DNA from: Collibacillus ludicampi
GTDB lineage: Bacteria > Bacillota > Bacilli > Tumebacillales > BOQE01
Direction of reading: 5' to 3'
DNA: 64,000 nucleotides
Assembly: GCF_023705585.1 (NCBI RefSeq)
Contig: NZ_BOQE01000001.1
Span: 1 to 64,000, forward strand
Part shown: positions 8,403 to 18,209 of the stretch, piece after piece
How positions within the stretch are numbered: the first letter of the stretch is position 1
Layout: every line of letters starts with the position of its first letter
The notes under the pieces: model-generated
What the model was told of the DNA's origin: nothing
What the model saw: the letters and a program-made list of their open reading frames with translations, nothing else
Databases searched by the model: none
Program-made: the position numbers and the translations under genes

Positions 8403-8420
8403 CTGTTACTCTCCCTTCCC

Positions 8421-9035
8421 TTACACCTGATGAGTAAACGCGAAGAGTGCGTTCACGCCTACAACTGACAAAACAACAAACACAAGGCCCATCACATAAG
8501 CGAATGTTCTCTGTGCGCGCGGACCGACCGTGATACCCCAGTGTACACAGAATGACCATAATCCGTTTGCAAAGTGAAACACCGCTGCGATGATTCCGAT
8601 GAGCATAAACCAAAATGCGATCGGATTCGCAACTGTGTTTGCTACCATGTTGAAGCTTGGTTCATTTCCGCTGAAACGCGTATTCCACAAATGCCAAACA
8701 ATGTATACGAACGTGATTACTCCAGTAACGCGTTGAAGAACAAACATCCAATTTCGGAACCAACCGTACTGGGAAGCATTATAACCTGATGTAAATGCGA
8801 CATACATTCCATAAACCCCATGATACAGTAAAGGCAAGAAGATAAAAACATACTCAATAAACACGCGAAACGGAATGTTGTAGAGGAATGCGACTGCGTT
8901 ATCGTAAGATTGCGCACCTCTCATCGCGGTAGAGTTCGTAAATAAATGCTCGATCAGAAATAGTCCAACAGGTATGACACCTAAGAGTGTGTGCAAGCGA
9001 CGAAACCAAAACTCTCTTGTAGCTTGCTGTGACAT
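8421..9035 (-). CDS. sdhC: Succinate dehydrogenase cytochrome b558 subunit
   Basis: The 204-residue polypeptide has five membrane segments and several His residues (HTLLGVIP, EHLFTNS, LYHGVYGMY, HLWNTRF, FHFANGLWSFCVHWG), as in the di-haem b558 anchor of Bacillus-type complex II (type B, no SdhD). It carries electrons to menaquinone and anchors SdhAB. AAGGAGGATCG precedes the ATG at good distance. It is the first gene of the operon. Confidence 0.95.
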   Translation of the reverse strand: MSQQATREFWFRRLHTLLGVIPVGLFLIEHLFTNSTAMRGAQSYDNAVAFLYNIPFRVFIEYVFIFLPLLYHGVYGMYVAFTSGYNASQYGWFRNWMFVLQRVTGVITFVYIVWHLWNTRFSGNEPSFNMVANTVANPIAFWFMLIGIIAAVFHFANGLWSFCVHWGITVGPRAQRTFAYVMGLVFVVLSVVGVNALFAFTHQV

Positions 9036-9493
9036 ATTAACGATCCTCCTTCCAGAATAAACCTTATACGTTTTGCATTCCCAAGTACGTGACGATTGTC
9101 ACAAACTTGATCCTAGTACAAATACGATTCCGATCCATGCGCCTCCTTCTTAGTATCCTTCCGGGATTATGTAAGCATGCAAACGGATTCGAAAATCTTT
9201 CATGATTGCATACATACATTTTTTGTAACCGCTTTAACACAGTTACTGAAATATTTGCCCGGTACCTTATGACAATCTATAGCAATTGTAATCATTGAAT
9301 TGAATATGTGTCAAGAAAATGAACGTTAGAGCTGTATTGAAACAGAGAGGATTTTGCAAAGAGAGATTCTCTTAAAAATCCTTGAAGATTTTATGTCGTA
9401 ACGATATTTAACCAGGCTGCAGCCATTCCCTTGCAAAATCCTCAATCATGAAATGCGCTTGTCTTATGTGACAATCATGATACTTTTTTATCG
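9036..9493. other. Intergenic region between hom 3' end and sdhC
   Basis: No gene is visible. The right-hand part (next to 9035) must carry the sdhC promoter; TTTGCA/TACAAT-like fragments occur but I cannot single one out. The left-hand part should contain the end of the hom transcript, yet no convincing hairpin with a U-tract is seen there. Confidence 0.4.
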
Positions 9494-10813
9494 TTACCCC
9501 GCCACATAAGCGATCTCTTTTTCCTGTACCTCACTCTCTTCCACAAAAATGAGAAGCGGTTTGCAATCCAGCCCTACATATTCCAAATCGGCTACGAACG
9601 AACGAATCACGTTTCTCTCCATTCCTCCAATTAAATAAGTTACATATGTTTGGTCATTCAAGCGACGCACATGTTTTTCCACGGTGAATCCACCCAATCC
9701 ATGGACAACTTGTTCGATCCGTTTCGACAACTCATTGCTTCGTTCATCACGTACTGCTATACGTAAATAACATGTCTGCACACGCTGTTCTTCCGAGTCG
9801 ATTTGTACGTTATCTTTGTGAAAAGCGGGTATCCGCCAACCCGCGCCGCCGCTGCACAAACATATCAAATCTTCCATGACCGCACTGGCGGTTGGCAGTT
9901 CCCCGGCACCCTTCCCAATAAACGTGAGCTCACCGACAACATCACTCGATATGGTCACCGCATTGAGGACATCATTCACTTGGGCGAGCGGGTGTGAAAC
10001 GGGCAAAAGACGCGGTCCCACGGATGCGGAAAAGAGCCCTTCCGTATAAGCGGCGCTTCCAATTAATTTAATCACATATCCCCATGCATGCGCCATTTCA
10101 ATGTCAATCGGTTCGATCTGCTGAATGCCTTCCGTCTCGATCGCAGTGGGGGGAATATGAATGTCGAACGCGAGATTGCTTAAAATTGCAAGCTTATACA
10201 TCGTGTCGAATCCGAGAACATCATTCATCGGATCTGCTTCCGCATAGCCTAGCGCTTGCGCTTCCTTCAACACATCGGCATAAGGACGGCCTGTGCGAGC
10301 CATTTCCGATAAAATAAAATTGCAAGTTCCATTTAAAATCCCGGCGATCGACTGCACACGATTCACATGAAGATAGGACTGAAGGATCCGAATGACCGGA
10401 ATGCCACCGCCCACGCTCGCTTCAAACCATAATTGCACCCCGTTCTTTTCAGCCAGCTCCAGTAATTCTGCCCCGTGTTTCGCCAACAATTCTTTGTTCG
10501 CGGTGACCACATGGCGACCGGTTTGTAAAGCCTTGCGGATGATCGAATAAGCCGGCTCGATTCCTCCCATCACCTCAATAATCACGGAAATTTCTGAATC
10601 CGAAAGCAAGTCTTCAGGGGATGTTGTGAGAAGACTCGGGTCGACAGATACCCCTCGTTTCTTTTTCAGATCACGAACCAGGATCCGCCTGATTTCTATG
10701 TGTTTTCCTGTCCGCTTCTCGATTTGATCCTGGTGCGTTTGTAAGGTTTTAACCACACCTGTGCCGACAGTACCCAGTCCAAGCAGTCCAATTTTTACAT
10801 TTTTTTGTTTCAT
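9494..10813 (-). CDS. hom: Homoserine dehydrogenase with ACT domain
   Basis: The 439-residue protein has an N-terminal NAD(P)-binding Rossmann motif (GLLGLGTVGTGVV, residues 8-20), the homoserine dehydrogenase catalytic domain with SVGGGIPVIR and GYAEADPMNDVLGFDTMYKL, and a C-terminal ACT domain (about 350-430) that commonly mediates feedback inhibition. It reduces aspartate semialdehyde to homoserine, the branch toward threonine and methionine. A ribosome site GAGGGGAG precedes the ATG. A SAM-I riboswitch precedes it, so expression is predicted to fall when S-adenosylmethionine is plentiful. Confidence 0.97.
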   Translation of the reverse strand: MKQKNVKIGLLGLGTVGTGVVKTLQTHQDQIEKRTGKHIEIRRILVRDLKKKRGVSVDPSLLTTSPEDLLSDSEISVIIEVMGGIEPAYSIIRKALQTGRHVVTANKELLAKHGAELLELAEKNGVQLWFEASVGGGIPVIRILQSYLHVNRVQSIAGILNGTCNFILSEMARTGRPYADVLKEAQALGYAEADPMNDVLGFDTMYKLAILSNLAFDIHIPPTAIETEGIQQIEPIDIEMAHAWGYVIKLIGSAAYTEGLFSASVGPRLLPVSHPLAQVNDVLNAVTISSDVVGELTFIGKGAGELPTASAVMEDLICLCSGGAGWRIPAFHKDNVQIDSEEQRVQTCYLRIAVRDERSNELSKRIEQVVHGLGGFTVEKHVRRLNDQTYVTYLIGGMERNVIRSFVADLEYVGLDCKPLLIFVEESEVQEKEIAYVAG

Positions 10814-10872
10814 ATGCTCCCCTCACTTTTGTATGTAAGATATCCTTTCATACTCACGGTAAAGATGTGAAA

Positions 10873-10904
10873 TAAAAAACCCCTCTTCAGATAAGAAGAG
10901 GGGA
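10873..10904 (-). terminator. Expression-platform terminator of the hom SAM riboswitch
   Basis: A 9-bp stem CCCCTCTTC/GAAGAGGGG is followed by six T on the minus strand, 60 bp before the hom start. Its left arm region CTTATC can alternatively pair with the 3' strand of aptamer helix P1 (GATAAG), which gives the antiterminator. Confidence 0.85.
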
Positions 10905-10926
10905 GAGTGTATACTCCGAGTGCCTC

Positions 10927-11050
10927 CTCTTATCTCTCAGAATCCAATGGATCCTGCAGGATTTAGCACCTCTCCGTCTGTGCCTCGATCGGACAGAACG
11001 GTGGTTGCCGGGCTTCATTGGGCCAGTCCCTCCACCACTCTCGATAAGAG
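10927..11050 (-). ncRNA. SAM-I (S-box) riboswitch upstream of hom
   Basis: Read on the minus strand, the stretch has the S-box landmarks in order: CTTATCGAGAGTGGTGGAGG, then GGACTGGCCCAATGAAGCCC, GGCAACC, GGTGCTAAATCC and the closing GATAAGAGG that pairs with the first CTTATC. These are the conserved helices P1-P4 and the kink-turn of SAM-I aptamers. The downstream terminator overlaps the alternative pairing. Binding of SAM should stabilise P1, free the terminator and switch hom off. Confidence 0.92.
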
Positions 11051-11142
11051 TGCGAATCGTACATTCGCTAAAGATATTCAATTATTTATCATGATTTTAC
11101 CATCCACCAAAGAATTGTCAAGTCATCTTTCTTTTTCCATAA

Positions 11143-12381
11143 TTATTTTGCAACCGTTACGGTATCCAATGCATCCAAACCAAAGGATGTATGCAGGGCT
11201 TTCACAGCATCGTGTACCTGTGAAGCATCGATTACACATGAAACTTTGATTTCCGATGTGGAAACCATTTTTATTCCAATACCCGCTTCTGTTAAAGCGT
11301 CAAACATCTGTGCGGCAACACCCGGATTTGAGATCATTCCCGCCCCGACGATCGAGACTTTTGCCAATCCCTCTTCACAGACGATTTCCGATGCATTCAA
11401 TTCCTCTTTTACACCGTTTAATACATCACAAGCTTTATCTAAATCGTCGACCGAGACGGTAAACGAAATGTCGCTCACCTCATTGTGTACGATGCTTTGA
11501 ACGATAATATCAACATTGATGTTTTCAGCAGCCAACTTTTTGAACACGAGCTGCAGACTGTTTTTTCGATGCGGAACCCCAACGAGCGCAACCTTCGCAA
11601 CATTCAAATCATGGGCGATCCCCCGTACGATCATACCTTGTTCCATTTCAGCTTCCTCCTTAACAAGCGTGCCTGGATTCTTTGTAAAACTGGAGCGTAC
11701 CCGCAAAGGAATGTTATATTGTTTCGCACATTCAACGGCGCGCGGGTGTAGAACGACCGCACCCAAATTTGCCAATTCCAACATTTCATCATAAGAAATC
11801 TCGTTGATCTTCCTCGCATGGGGAACGACGCGCGGGTCTGTCGTATATACACCTTCCACATCCGTGTAAATCTCGCAAACATCCGCTTGAATGGCTGCGG
11901 CGAGAGCCACAGCCGTCGTATCGGAACCGCCTCGCCCTAATGTTGCGATTTCACCGTCATCCGTGACGCCTTGAAATCCGGCGACAACGACCACTTTTCC
12001 ATCTTTCAACTCCCGATGGATGCGATCCGGTTGGATATCCAAGATCCGTGCCTTTCCGTGAACCGCTTCTGTCCGTATCCCCGCTTGCCCTCCGGTCAAC
12101 GAAATGCTGTCGATGCCGATTTCTTGCAAAGCCATCGAGAGCAGTGCCACAGAAACTTGTTCACCCGTGGTCACAAGCATATCCATTTCTCTCGCGGACG
12201 GTTTATTCGTGATTTGGCCTGCCATTTCAATCAATTCATCGGTCGTATCTCCCATTGCAGAAACGACGACGACGACAGAATTCCCTTCTGTTACCGTGTC
12301 CTTGATGCGTCCCGCCACTCTCTTGATATGGTCAGTTGTGCGAACGGAACTTCCTCCGTATTTCTGCACGATCAATGCCAT
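11143..12381 (-). CDS. lysC: Aspartokinase, lysine-sensitive type (LysC)
   Basis: The 412-residue protein opens with the kinase signature VQKYGGSSV (residues 5-13) and has [19 protein letters not shown] near 148-166, then two C-terminal ACT domains (about 260-405) for allosteric control. It phosphorylates aspartate at the head of the lysine/threonine/methionine pathways. I place the start at MALIVQ (12381) because GAGGTGG lies just upstream; the longer frame lacks one. Bacillus LysC makes a second, shorter beta subunit from an internal start, which may apply here. Control by an upstream lysine riboswitch supports the lysine-sensitive isozyme. It lies near uvrC as in Bacillus. Confidence 0.95.
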   Translation of the reverse strand: MALIVQKYGGSSVRTTDHIKRVAGRIKDTVTEGNSVVVVVSAMGDTTDELIEMAGQITNKPSAREMDMLVTTGEQVSVALLSMALQEIGIDSISLTGGQAGIRTEAVHGKARILDIQPDRIHRELKDGKVVVVAGFQGVTDDGEIATLGRGGSDTTAVALAAAIQADVCEIYTDVEGVYTTDPRVVPHARKINEISYDEMLELANLGAVVLHPRAVECAKQYNIPLRVRSSFTKNPGTLVKEEAEMEQGMIVRGIAHDLNVAKVALVGVPHRKNSLQLVFKKLAAENINVDIIVQSIVHNEVSDISFTVSVDDLDKACDVLNGVKEELNASEIVCEEGLAKVSIVGAGMISNPGVAAQMFDALTEAGIGIKMVSTSEIKVSCVIDASQVHDAVKALHTSFGLDALDTVTVAK

Positions 12382-12431
12382 GATTTTCCACCTCAATTTG
12401 TGTCAACTTATCCTTAATATTTCCGTTAAAT

Positions 12432-12470
12432 GAAAAACAGCAATAGAAGGAATACCCTTTTATTGCTGTC
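12432..12470 (-). terminator. Expression-platform terminator of the lysC L-box
   Basis: A 9-bp stem ACAGCAATA/TATTGCTGT with a 15-base loop is followed by TTTTTCA on the minus strand, about 50 bp before the lysC start. Confidence 0.85.
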
Positions 12471-12499
12471 TAATGTCCGTTTTCAGCAGCAAAGCGTAC

Positions 12500-12720
12500 C
12501 TCCTCCCTTGTGTGAGATAGTGCTCCACAGAAAAGTAAGGGAATCTTTTCTGTGACAGTCCTGCACCTATTCGATGCAGACCCAGCCGTACGTCCCCCGG
12601 GTGAACGCAGACTTCGGCGAAGACCCCTTTCACCATGTCTCATCAAGCCCCGAACCTCTCCTCATGGCTACTCTTGGTCGTTCGCGCCTCTACCTCACCT
12701 CAAACGAGATGAGGCTTCTA
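12500..12720 (-). ncRNA. Lysine riboswitch (L-box) upstream of lysC
   Basis: On the minus strand the conserved lysine-aptamer strings appear in order: GAGGTAGAGGCGCGAAC, CAAGAGTAGCC, GAGGAGAGG, GGTGAAAGGGGTCTTCGCCG, and GGGTCTGCATCG / GGTGCAGGACTGTC in the P4/P5 arm. The five-helix junction is followed by a terminator (12432-12470). Lysine binding is predicted to cause premature termination, giving end-product control of aspartokinase. Confidence 0.9.
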
Positions 12721-12849
12721 TTGAATTTTTGGTCATTATAGCATGGAATAGAGGGAAAAATCCATCTTTTTGTTGTTGTTCTTCCAACAATTATGCATTG
12801 TTCCTATCCCTCTGCAAATGTACAATGCGTACTGGAGAGGGGTATGATC

Positions 12850-13995
12850 ATGAAATGGAAATTTTTTCTATTTAGTGTTGCCGGTATGTTATTATTCGGT
12901 TCGCTTCTTTTGAAGTCATTTGTTGTCGACGCGAGTCCGTACCCGTTTTTTCCATTTTCGATATTTGATACATCGACGTCGATTGATAAGACATCAATTC
13001 CTCCAGCCAAACAACTCGTGCAGGTGGATTCTGTCAAGTATCCGACACCCCGATTGTCAGTTATGGGATATTACACGGAAGATTGGCCAGGGGACATGCG
13101 TGCATTTCAGGATCTCGCTTCACACTCCGGCAGCATCGATGCGGTTGCCCCTTTTTCCTATACGGTCACGGAAGACGGGCATCTAAGCGGTGTGCCGACA
13201 TCCGCTCTTACCTTCGCCAAGCAAAACGGGCTGCAAGCGTATGCTCTCATACATAATTTGCAGGATAATCATCTCAACGCAGACCTGATCCATAAGATTG
13301 TAAGCGATTCGTCTTTGCGCACTACACTCGCGCAAAACATAGAACAAATGGTTGCAACCAACGGCTTTCAAGGAGTACAGTTCGATTTTGAAGGAGTGAT
13401 GCCGTCAGATCGGGCAAATTTGACAGCGCTTATACAAGAAACGGCTTCTCTGCTTCATGCGAACGGCTACAAGTTCAGTGTAGCTCTACCCGCAAAAACG
13501 GTCGATTCACTGAATGATCATTGGACGGGTGCTTATGATTACACAGCGATTGGAAATCTTGCCGATTTTGTTACGATCATGACATATGACGAACATTGGG
13601 CTGGCGATACAGCGGGACCCGTGGCTTCGTATCCATGGGTACAACAGGTGATCGCTTTTGCCATCACACATATTCCGCCGGAAAAAATCTATCTCGGTGT
13701 GGCTGCGTATGGCTATAATTGGGCTGCTGGATCTCCAGCCAAAGTCGTCATGGAAAAGTCGATGAACCAACTCGCAATCAATCATGGCGTTACATTCACG
13801 TGGGATGAACAAGAAAAGGAAAGCCATTTTACTTATGTTGATAACGGCGTTGAACATACGGTTTGGGGAGAAAATCCTGCCGGCCTCGACTTCAAAATGC
13901 AACTGGCCGTGCAAAATCACCTTAAGGGGATTGCGATCTGGAGGCTTGGTTTTACAGATGACGCCTATTGGAATGTGATCAGCGCGTACCGTTAA
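12850..13995 (+). CDS. Secreted/membrane-anchored GH18 family glycosidase
   Basis: The 381-residue protein starts with an uncleaved or signal-type hydrophobic segment (residues 3-24), then a linker and a GH18 TIM barrel. The catalytic signature is GVQFDFEG (the last E being the acid/base), and TIMTYDEHWAGDTAGP and WRLGFTDDAYW mark later strands. No LysM repeats are present, unlike the spore-cortex enzymes YaaH/YdhD, to which the barrel is otherwise similar. The second ATG (12850) is chosen: GGAGAGG is 9 bases upstream, whereas it is only 3 from the first. A role in peptidoglycan or cortex cleavage is inferred. Confidence 0.85.
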   Translation: MKWKFFLFSVAGMLLFGSLLLKSFVVDASPYPFFPFSIFDTSTSIDKTSIPPAKQLVQVDSVKYPTPRLSVMGYYTEDWPGDMRAFQDLASHSGSIDAVAPFSYTVTEDGHLSGVPTSALTFAKQNGLQAYALIHNLQDNHLNADLIHKIVSDSSLRTTLAQNIEQMVATNGFQGVQFDFEGVMPSDRANLTALIQETASLLHANGYKFSVALPAKTVDSLNDHWTGAYDYTAIGNLADFVTIMTYDEHWAGDTAGPVASYPWVQQVIAFAITHIPPEKIYLGVAAYGYNWAAGSPAKVVMEKSMNQLAINHGVTFTWDEQEKESHFTYVDNGVEHTVWGENPAGLDFKMQLAVQNHLKGIAIWRLGFTDDAYWNVISAYR

Positions 13996-14003
13996 TCATA
14001 TTT

Positions 14004-14028
14004 AGGCCCTCAGCGATGGCGAGGGCCT
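14004..14028. terminator. Bidirectional terminator between GH18 gene and uvrC
   Basis: An 8-bp GC-rich stem AGGCCCTC/GAGGGCCT lies between two convergent genes, with TTTACT on the plus strand. Confidence 0.75.
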
Positions 14029-14031
14029 TTA

Positions 14032-15810
14032 CTATTTCTGATTAAGAAACGATAAAATCTCATGTGCCAATTGATCGCCAATTCCGATCTTGCGAAACTC
14101 TTCGATCGGTGCGCTTCGGATCGCGTCAAGCGAACCGAAATGTTTCAGCAGCGCTTTGCGCCGCTTCTCTCCAACACCGGGGATTTCATCAAGAATGGAG
14201 CGCATCGCTTGTTTGTTATGAGTCGTGCGATGAAACGTGATCGCGAAACGGTGCACCTCTTCCTGAATGCGGGTGAGCAGATAAAATGCTTGTGATGTGC
14301 GGTCAATTCGTATCGGTTCCGGGTCGTCCATAAAGAAAAGTTGGGATGTACGATGCCGTTCATCTTTTGCCAAACCACAGACCGGGATATCGAGATCCAA
14401 TTCATTTTGCAGTACATCGAGCGCCGCGTGAATCTGCCCTTTTCCACCGTCAATCACGATCAGATCGGGCAACGGACCTTTTTCCTTCAAGACGCGTACA
14501 TATCTTCTGCGGATGACCTCTCGCATGGAAGCATAATCGTCCGGCCCTGTTACCGTTTTGATTTTATACTTGCGATACTCTTTCTTCGCAGGTTGACCGT
14601 CGAGAAATACAACCATAGCGGCCACCGGATTGACGCCTTGGATATTGGAGTTGTCGAAAGCTTCGATGCGGCGGGGGGTTTGGATCGCGAGAATATCCCC
14701 CAATTGTTGAACGGCGCGAATGGTGCGATCCATATCTCGATCCATCAACTTGAATCGTTCCTCGAGCGCATTCCGAGCATTCTCGATCGCCATTTCTACC
14801 AATTTTTTCTTATTTCCGCGCATCGGAACTTTGATCTTCCCTTGCAACCATTGATCGATCGCTTCGATATCGATTCCTGTAGGCAATAAAATCTCCTTGG
14901 GAAGATCGGGATTTTCATAATAAAATTGGGTAACATAGGAAAGAAAATCTTCGGTTTCATCATTATGATGCTGGAAAACGGAGACGTTTCTTTCGATTAA
15001 TTTCCCATTGCGCATGTAAAAGACTTGTACACACATCATACCCTTATCCGCGTAGTAACCGAAGATATCACGATCGATACCATCGGCCAAATCCACTTTC
15101 TGCCCTTCCATCAACCGGTCAATCTGTATGATCAAATCTCTCAGTTCCTTGGCTCGTTCGAACCGTAGCGCTTCCGCTTCCTGATTCATTTTTTCAATTA
15201 ACTGCTCTTTGATTTCTCCATGTCCTCCATTAAGAAACTTGACGATGTTTTTAATCATTTCATCATATGTCTCTTTAAGAACTGGGAATTCACACGGCGC
15301 CAGGCATTGATTGATATGATAATACAGACATACTTTCGATTTCAGCGTCCTACATTTTCTGAGTGGGAACAAGCGGTCGAGCAGTTTTTTCGTTTCATTC
15401 GCGGCTGTCGCGTTGGGATACGGACCAAAGTAGCGCGCTTTGTCTTTTTGCACCCGTCTCACGATTTCAAGGCGAGGATGCTCTTCACTCGTGATCTTTA
15501 TATAGGGATACGCCTTGTCATCCTTTAACATGATATTGTAATGCGGCGTATATTTTTTGATGAGATTACATTCGAGGAGTAGCGCTTCCACAACCGTATC
15601 GGTGATTATATATTCGAAATCCGCTATATGGCTGACAAGCGACTGGGTCTTACCGTCGTGGGATCCTGTGAAATAGGATCGTACCCGGTTTTTAAGAACT
15701 TTGGCCTTTCCTACATAGATCACACGACCTGTGGCATCTTTCATTAAATAGACACCGGGCTTCTCAGGAAGCAACTTCAATTTTTCGCGAATCTTTTCTC
15801 TTTGATCCAT
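14032..15810 (-). CDS. uvrC: Excinuclease ABC subunit C
   Basis: The 592-residue protein has all UvrC parts: GIY-YIG nuclease ([20 protein letters not shown], residues 17-36), a UVR motif near 205-236 for UvrB contact, the RNase H-like nuclease ([20 protein letters not shown]), and a tandem helix-hairpin-helix at the C-terminus ([20 protein letters not shown]). It makes the dual incisions in nucleotide excision repair. The size is normal (B. subtilis 598 aa). Confidence 0.97.
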   Translation of the reverse strand: MDQREKIREKLKLLPEKPGVYLMKDATGRVIYVGKAKVLKNRVRSYFTGSHDGKTQSLVSHIADFEYIITDTVVEALLLECNLIKKYTPHYNIMLKDDKAYPYIKITSEEHPRLEIVRRVQKDKARYFGPYPNATAANETKKLLDRLFPLRKCRTLKSKVCLYYHINQCLAPCEFPVLKETYDEMIKNIVKFLNGGHGEIKEQLIEKMNQEAEALRFERAKELRDLIIQIDRLMEGQKVDLADGIDRDIFGYYADKGMMCVQVFYMRNGKLIERNVSVFQHHNDETEDFLSYVTQFYYENPDLPKEILLPTGIDIEAIDQWLQGKIKVPMRGNKKKLVEMAIENARNALEERFKLMDRDMDRTIRAVQQLGDILAIQTPRRIEAFDNSNIQGVNPVAAMVVFLDGQPAKKEYRKYKIKTVTGPDDYASMREVIRRRYVRVLKEKGPLPDLIVIDGGKGQIHAALDVLQNELDLDIPVCGLAKDERHRTSQLFFMDDPEPIRIDRTSQAFYLLTRIQEEVHRFAITFHRTTHNKQAMRSILDEIPGVGEKRRKALLKHFGSLDAIRSAPIEEFRKIGIGDQLAHEILSFLNQK

Positions 15811-15939
15811 CGATGATCACCAGAATCATCATAACACAGGACGCGAATCTTTCGGAACCGCGTTCCCTAAGGGAATATCAGAGAATAAACGTCAAGTGGA
15901 TGCGAGAGAAAATATTTAGTTTCCTCTGAAAGGAATGGT

Positions 15940-16101
15940 TCATCGAAATTTCCGCACATCATCGAGATCAAATAATATGGAACAATCCATCTCATCGAAG
16001 TTGACAAGAACCTTTGATTCATTGATTTCAACCACTCGACCGATCATATTTGAAAAAAAATTGTCTGAGACAACAACAACACAATCACTGATTTTGATCA
16101 T
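15940..16101 (-). CDS. Small protein, 53 aa, function unknown
   Basis: The ORF begins MIKISDCVVVVSDNFFSNMI after GAGGTGG at good spacing and ends LFDLDDVRKFR. The alternating hydrophobic pattern and GRVVEINESKVLVNFDE resemble a small beta-barrel of the KOW/SH3 type, but I do not recognise a named family. It is isolated between uvrC and an ABC-class ATPase. The 240 bases upstream, to the terminator at 16312, are AT-rich and must contain its promoter. Confidence 0.55.
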   Translation of the reverse strand: MIKISDCVVVVSDNFFSNMIGRVVEINESKVLVNFDEMDCSILFDLDDVRKFR

Positions 16102-16311
16102 GTAACCACCTCAACTCCCATCCGCCATTACAATCACATAATTACTTATCGGACTTTATGATTTTGATTAAGGGCATCTTACCGTACTCGACTATCATAA
16201 GTAAAATGATGTTTTTTAATGTTTATAATAAAAATATCTTATAGATAAAAGATTCAGAGATCTGTAAAGAACGTACCGTTTATAAACATTGAATGTCCGT
16301 ACTTGCATAAA

Positions 16312-16342
16312 ATAACCGGTTCCATAAGAGGAAACCGGTTTG
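16312..16342 (-). terminator. Terminator of the ABC-class ATPase gene
   Basis: An AACCGGTT/AAACCGGTT stem is followed by ATTTTAT on the minus strand, about 40 bp past the stop at 16374. Confidence 0.7.
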
Positions 16343-16373
16343 AAAAGGTTTGGCGTATTCCAACCCTAATGAT

Positions 16374-18086
16374 TTATTTGATCCTCAGACTTGGAAGCCG
16401 ATTCAATGCTGCCGCAAGCTCAAAAGGGCGCGGCATCGCATACTGGCCCGGGACGCTATTGGCAAATGGGCTAATCACTTGGAATCCTTCTTTCTCCAGA
16501 TCCCTCATCACACGGGCGATCACTTCCTGGAGCGTTAACGTACCGTCTATATAGTGGTTGACCGCATAGCGGATTGCATGTGCAATCGCGCGTGTTTGCG
16601 ATTCTTCAACCAACTGCGAGACGCCGCTCAGGTCTATGATTTCTTTCCCGTAGAGAATGGTTGCGAGTCCTTTCGCCTCCGCTTTCTCCCTCTCCCCTTT
16701 GAAGGCAGAAAGACCTTCCGGCAAGGGATAGCGGGGTTGCGAGGGCATGTACGGTTCGATCTTTTCCCGTTTTCGTCGGGTGGGGAGACGGGTGGCAATT
16801 TCTTTGGCTTGTGCAGTCACATCACTGGGACGATACTCATGCATCGCGATCACTCGATCGGCGACATCCAAATAGTCCCCTGCCCCGCCTAGAACTAGGA
16901 TCGTCGATACCCCCGCCACTTCATAGAATTCGCGTACTCGATCAAGAAAAGGGGTGATCGGCTCCTGTTCCTTTGTGATCAGTTCCTGCATGCGCGCATC
17001 GCGGATCATAAAATTGGTCGCGCACGTGTCCTCATCCATCAGCAAACAGCGGGCTCCCATTTCGACCGCTTCGATAATACCGGCGGCCTGCGACGTGGAG
17101 CCACTGGCATCTTGCGTGGAAAATCGTTTCGTAGACCTGCCCTGTGGCAAATGATTAATAAATGTGGTTATATCTACTCGTGACACAGGTCGTCCGTCTT
17201 CCGCACGCACTTTGACCGCCGTCCGGTCGGTAATGCAATATTCACGTCCGTCCCCACCGATATGATCGTACACACCGCGTTCGATCGCTTGTAATAACGT
17301 GGATTTGCCGTGATATCCACCCCCAACGATCAGCGTGACTCCTTCCGGGATCCCCATCCCTTTCACTGTACACCCGTTTGGCAATTCCATCTCCACCTCT
17401 AAAGAAGGGGGCGAATGAAAGGGTACGGCATTTTCTTTCATCGGGAGGTCGCTTCTTCCCGATTCCCGCGCTAAAAGCGATCCGTTCGCAATGAAAGCCA
17501 CGAGTTTTTTCTCTTTGAGTTGGCGGCGAATCGCATCCTGTTCCTCCAACAAGTTGATGTGCTTCTTCAATTGTTCCTGAGAAATATTCCGCCAATTCAA
17601 CGCCTGGTCTACCAAGTAAATGAGATCTTCACAAAATATGCGTTCCGCTGCTTTGGCAAAAATACGCCTTCCCTTTGCCGGAAGTTCCACGGTGAGACGC
17701 GCTTCCACCCCTCCGTCTCGGTTCAGAGTCATCGCGCTGCGCGTAAGCACAGTCTGCCCTGGGCGTTCAATGCGAATCTCCGCGAACGCTTTCCCTTTCG
17801 ATTTCGCTCTCTTCTCACGGATCAATTGATCGACACGACGAATGAGAAAATCTTCCGTTCCACGAATCGTAATAGCATTCGCGAGCAAATCATCGGGAAA
17901 TGAAGTAAACGAACGGGGAACCTCAATGCGTATGCGTGAAGGAGGAGCAAACGGATCCGCCTGTACATGCTCGATATGTAGGGCAAAAGGCCCAAAATCA
18001 TATGTATCTCGAATCTCTTTGTAAGCACCATACCCTTTTCCGTCAATGGAGCGAAGGATACGTAAAAATGCTGCTTTGCTTTCCAT
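16374..18086 (-). CDS. Predicted ATPase of the ABC class (COG3044 type)
   Basis: The ~570-residue protein has a P-loop GGGYHGKSTLLQAIERGVYD, an ABC-like ATP-binding core with Walker B LLMDEDTCATNFMIRD, and VLGGAGDYLDVADRVI. This matches the uncharacterised single-chain 'ATPase of the ABC class' family, which lacks transmembrane segments; its function is unknown. I start at MESKAAF (18086), preceded by AAAGGGAG; the GTG-started extension to 18122 has no ribosome site. Confidence 0.8.
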   Translation of the reverse strand: MESKAAFLRILRSIDGKGYGAYKEIRDTYDFGPFALHIEHVQADPFAPPSRIRIEVPRSFTSFPDDLLANAITIRGTEDFLIRRVDQLIREKRAKSKGKAFAEIRIERPGQTVLTRSAMTLNRDGGVEARLTVELPAKGRRIFAKAAERIFCEDLIYLVDQALNWRNISQEQLKKHINLLEEQDAIRRQLKEKKLVAFIANGSLLARESGRSDLPMKENAVPFHSPPSLEVEMELPNGCTVKGMGIPEGVTLIVGGGYHGKSTLLQAIERGVYDHIGGDGREYCITDRTAVKVRAEDGRPVSRVDITTFINHLPQGRSTKRFSTQDASGSTSQAAGIIEAVEMGARCLLMDEDTCATNFMIRDARMQELITKEQEPITPFLDRVREFYEVAGVSTILVLGGAGDYLDVADRVIAMHEYRPSDVTAQAKEIATRLPTRRKREKIEPYMPSQPRYPLPEGLSAFKGEREKAEAKGLATILYGKEIIDLSGVSQLVEESQTRAIAHAIRYAVNHYIDGTLTLQEVIARVMRDLEKEGFQVISPFANSVPGQYAMPRPFELAAALNRLPSLRIK

Positions 18087-18209
18087 CAGTTTCTCCCTTT
18101 CTTGCACAACATCGATAGGCACATTATACCATTAAACATGAATCCGTTTCTGGATTGTCTCGATGGTTCAACGAAAGAGGAGAGATGATACTTCCATCCA
18201 ATAGACTTC

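Noticed and set aside
11631-11882. ORFs antisense or out of frame within lysC
   Set aside because: lysC has full aspartokinase motifs; the others lack ribosome sites.
12552-12875. 107-codon plus-strand ORF over the L-box
   Set aside because: The stretch is a lysine riboswitch on the other strand; no ribosome site.
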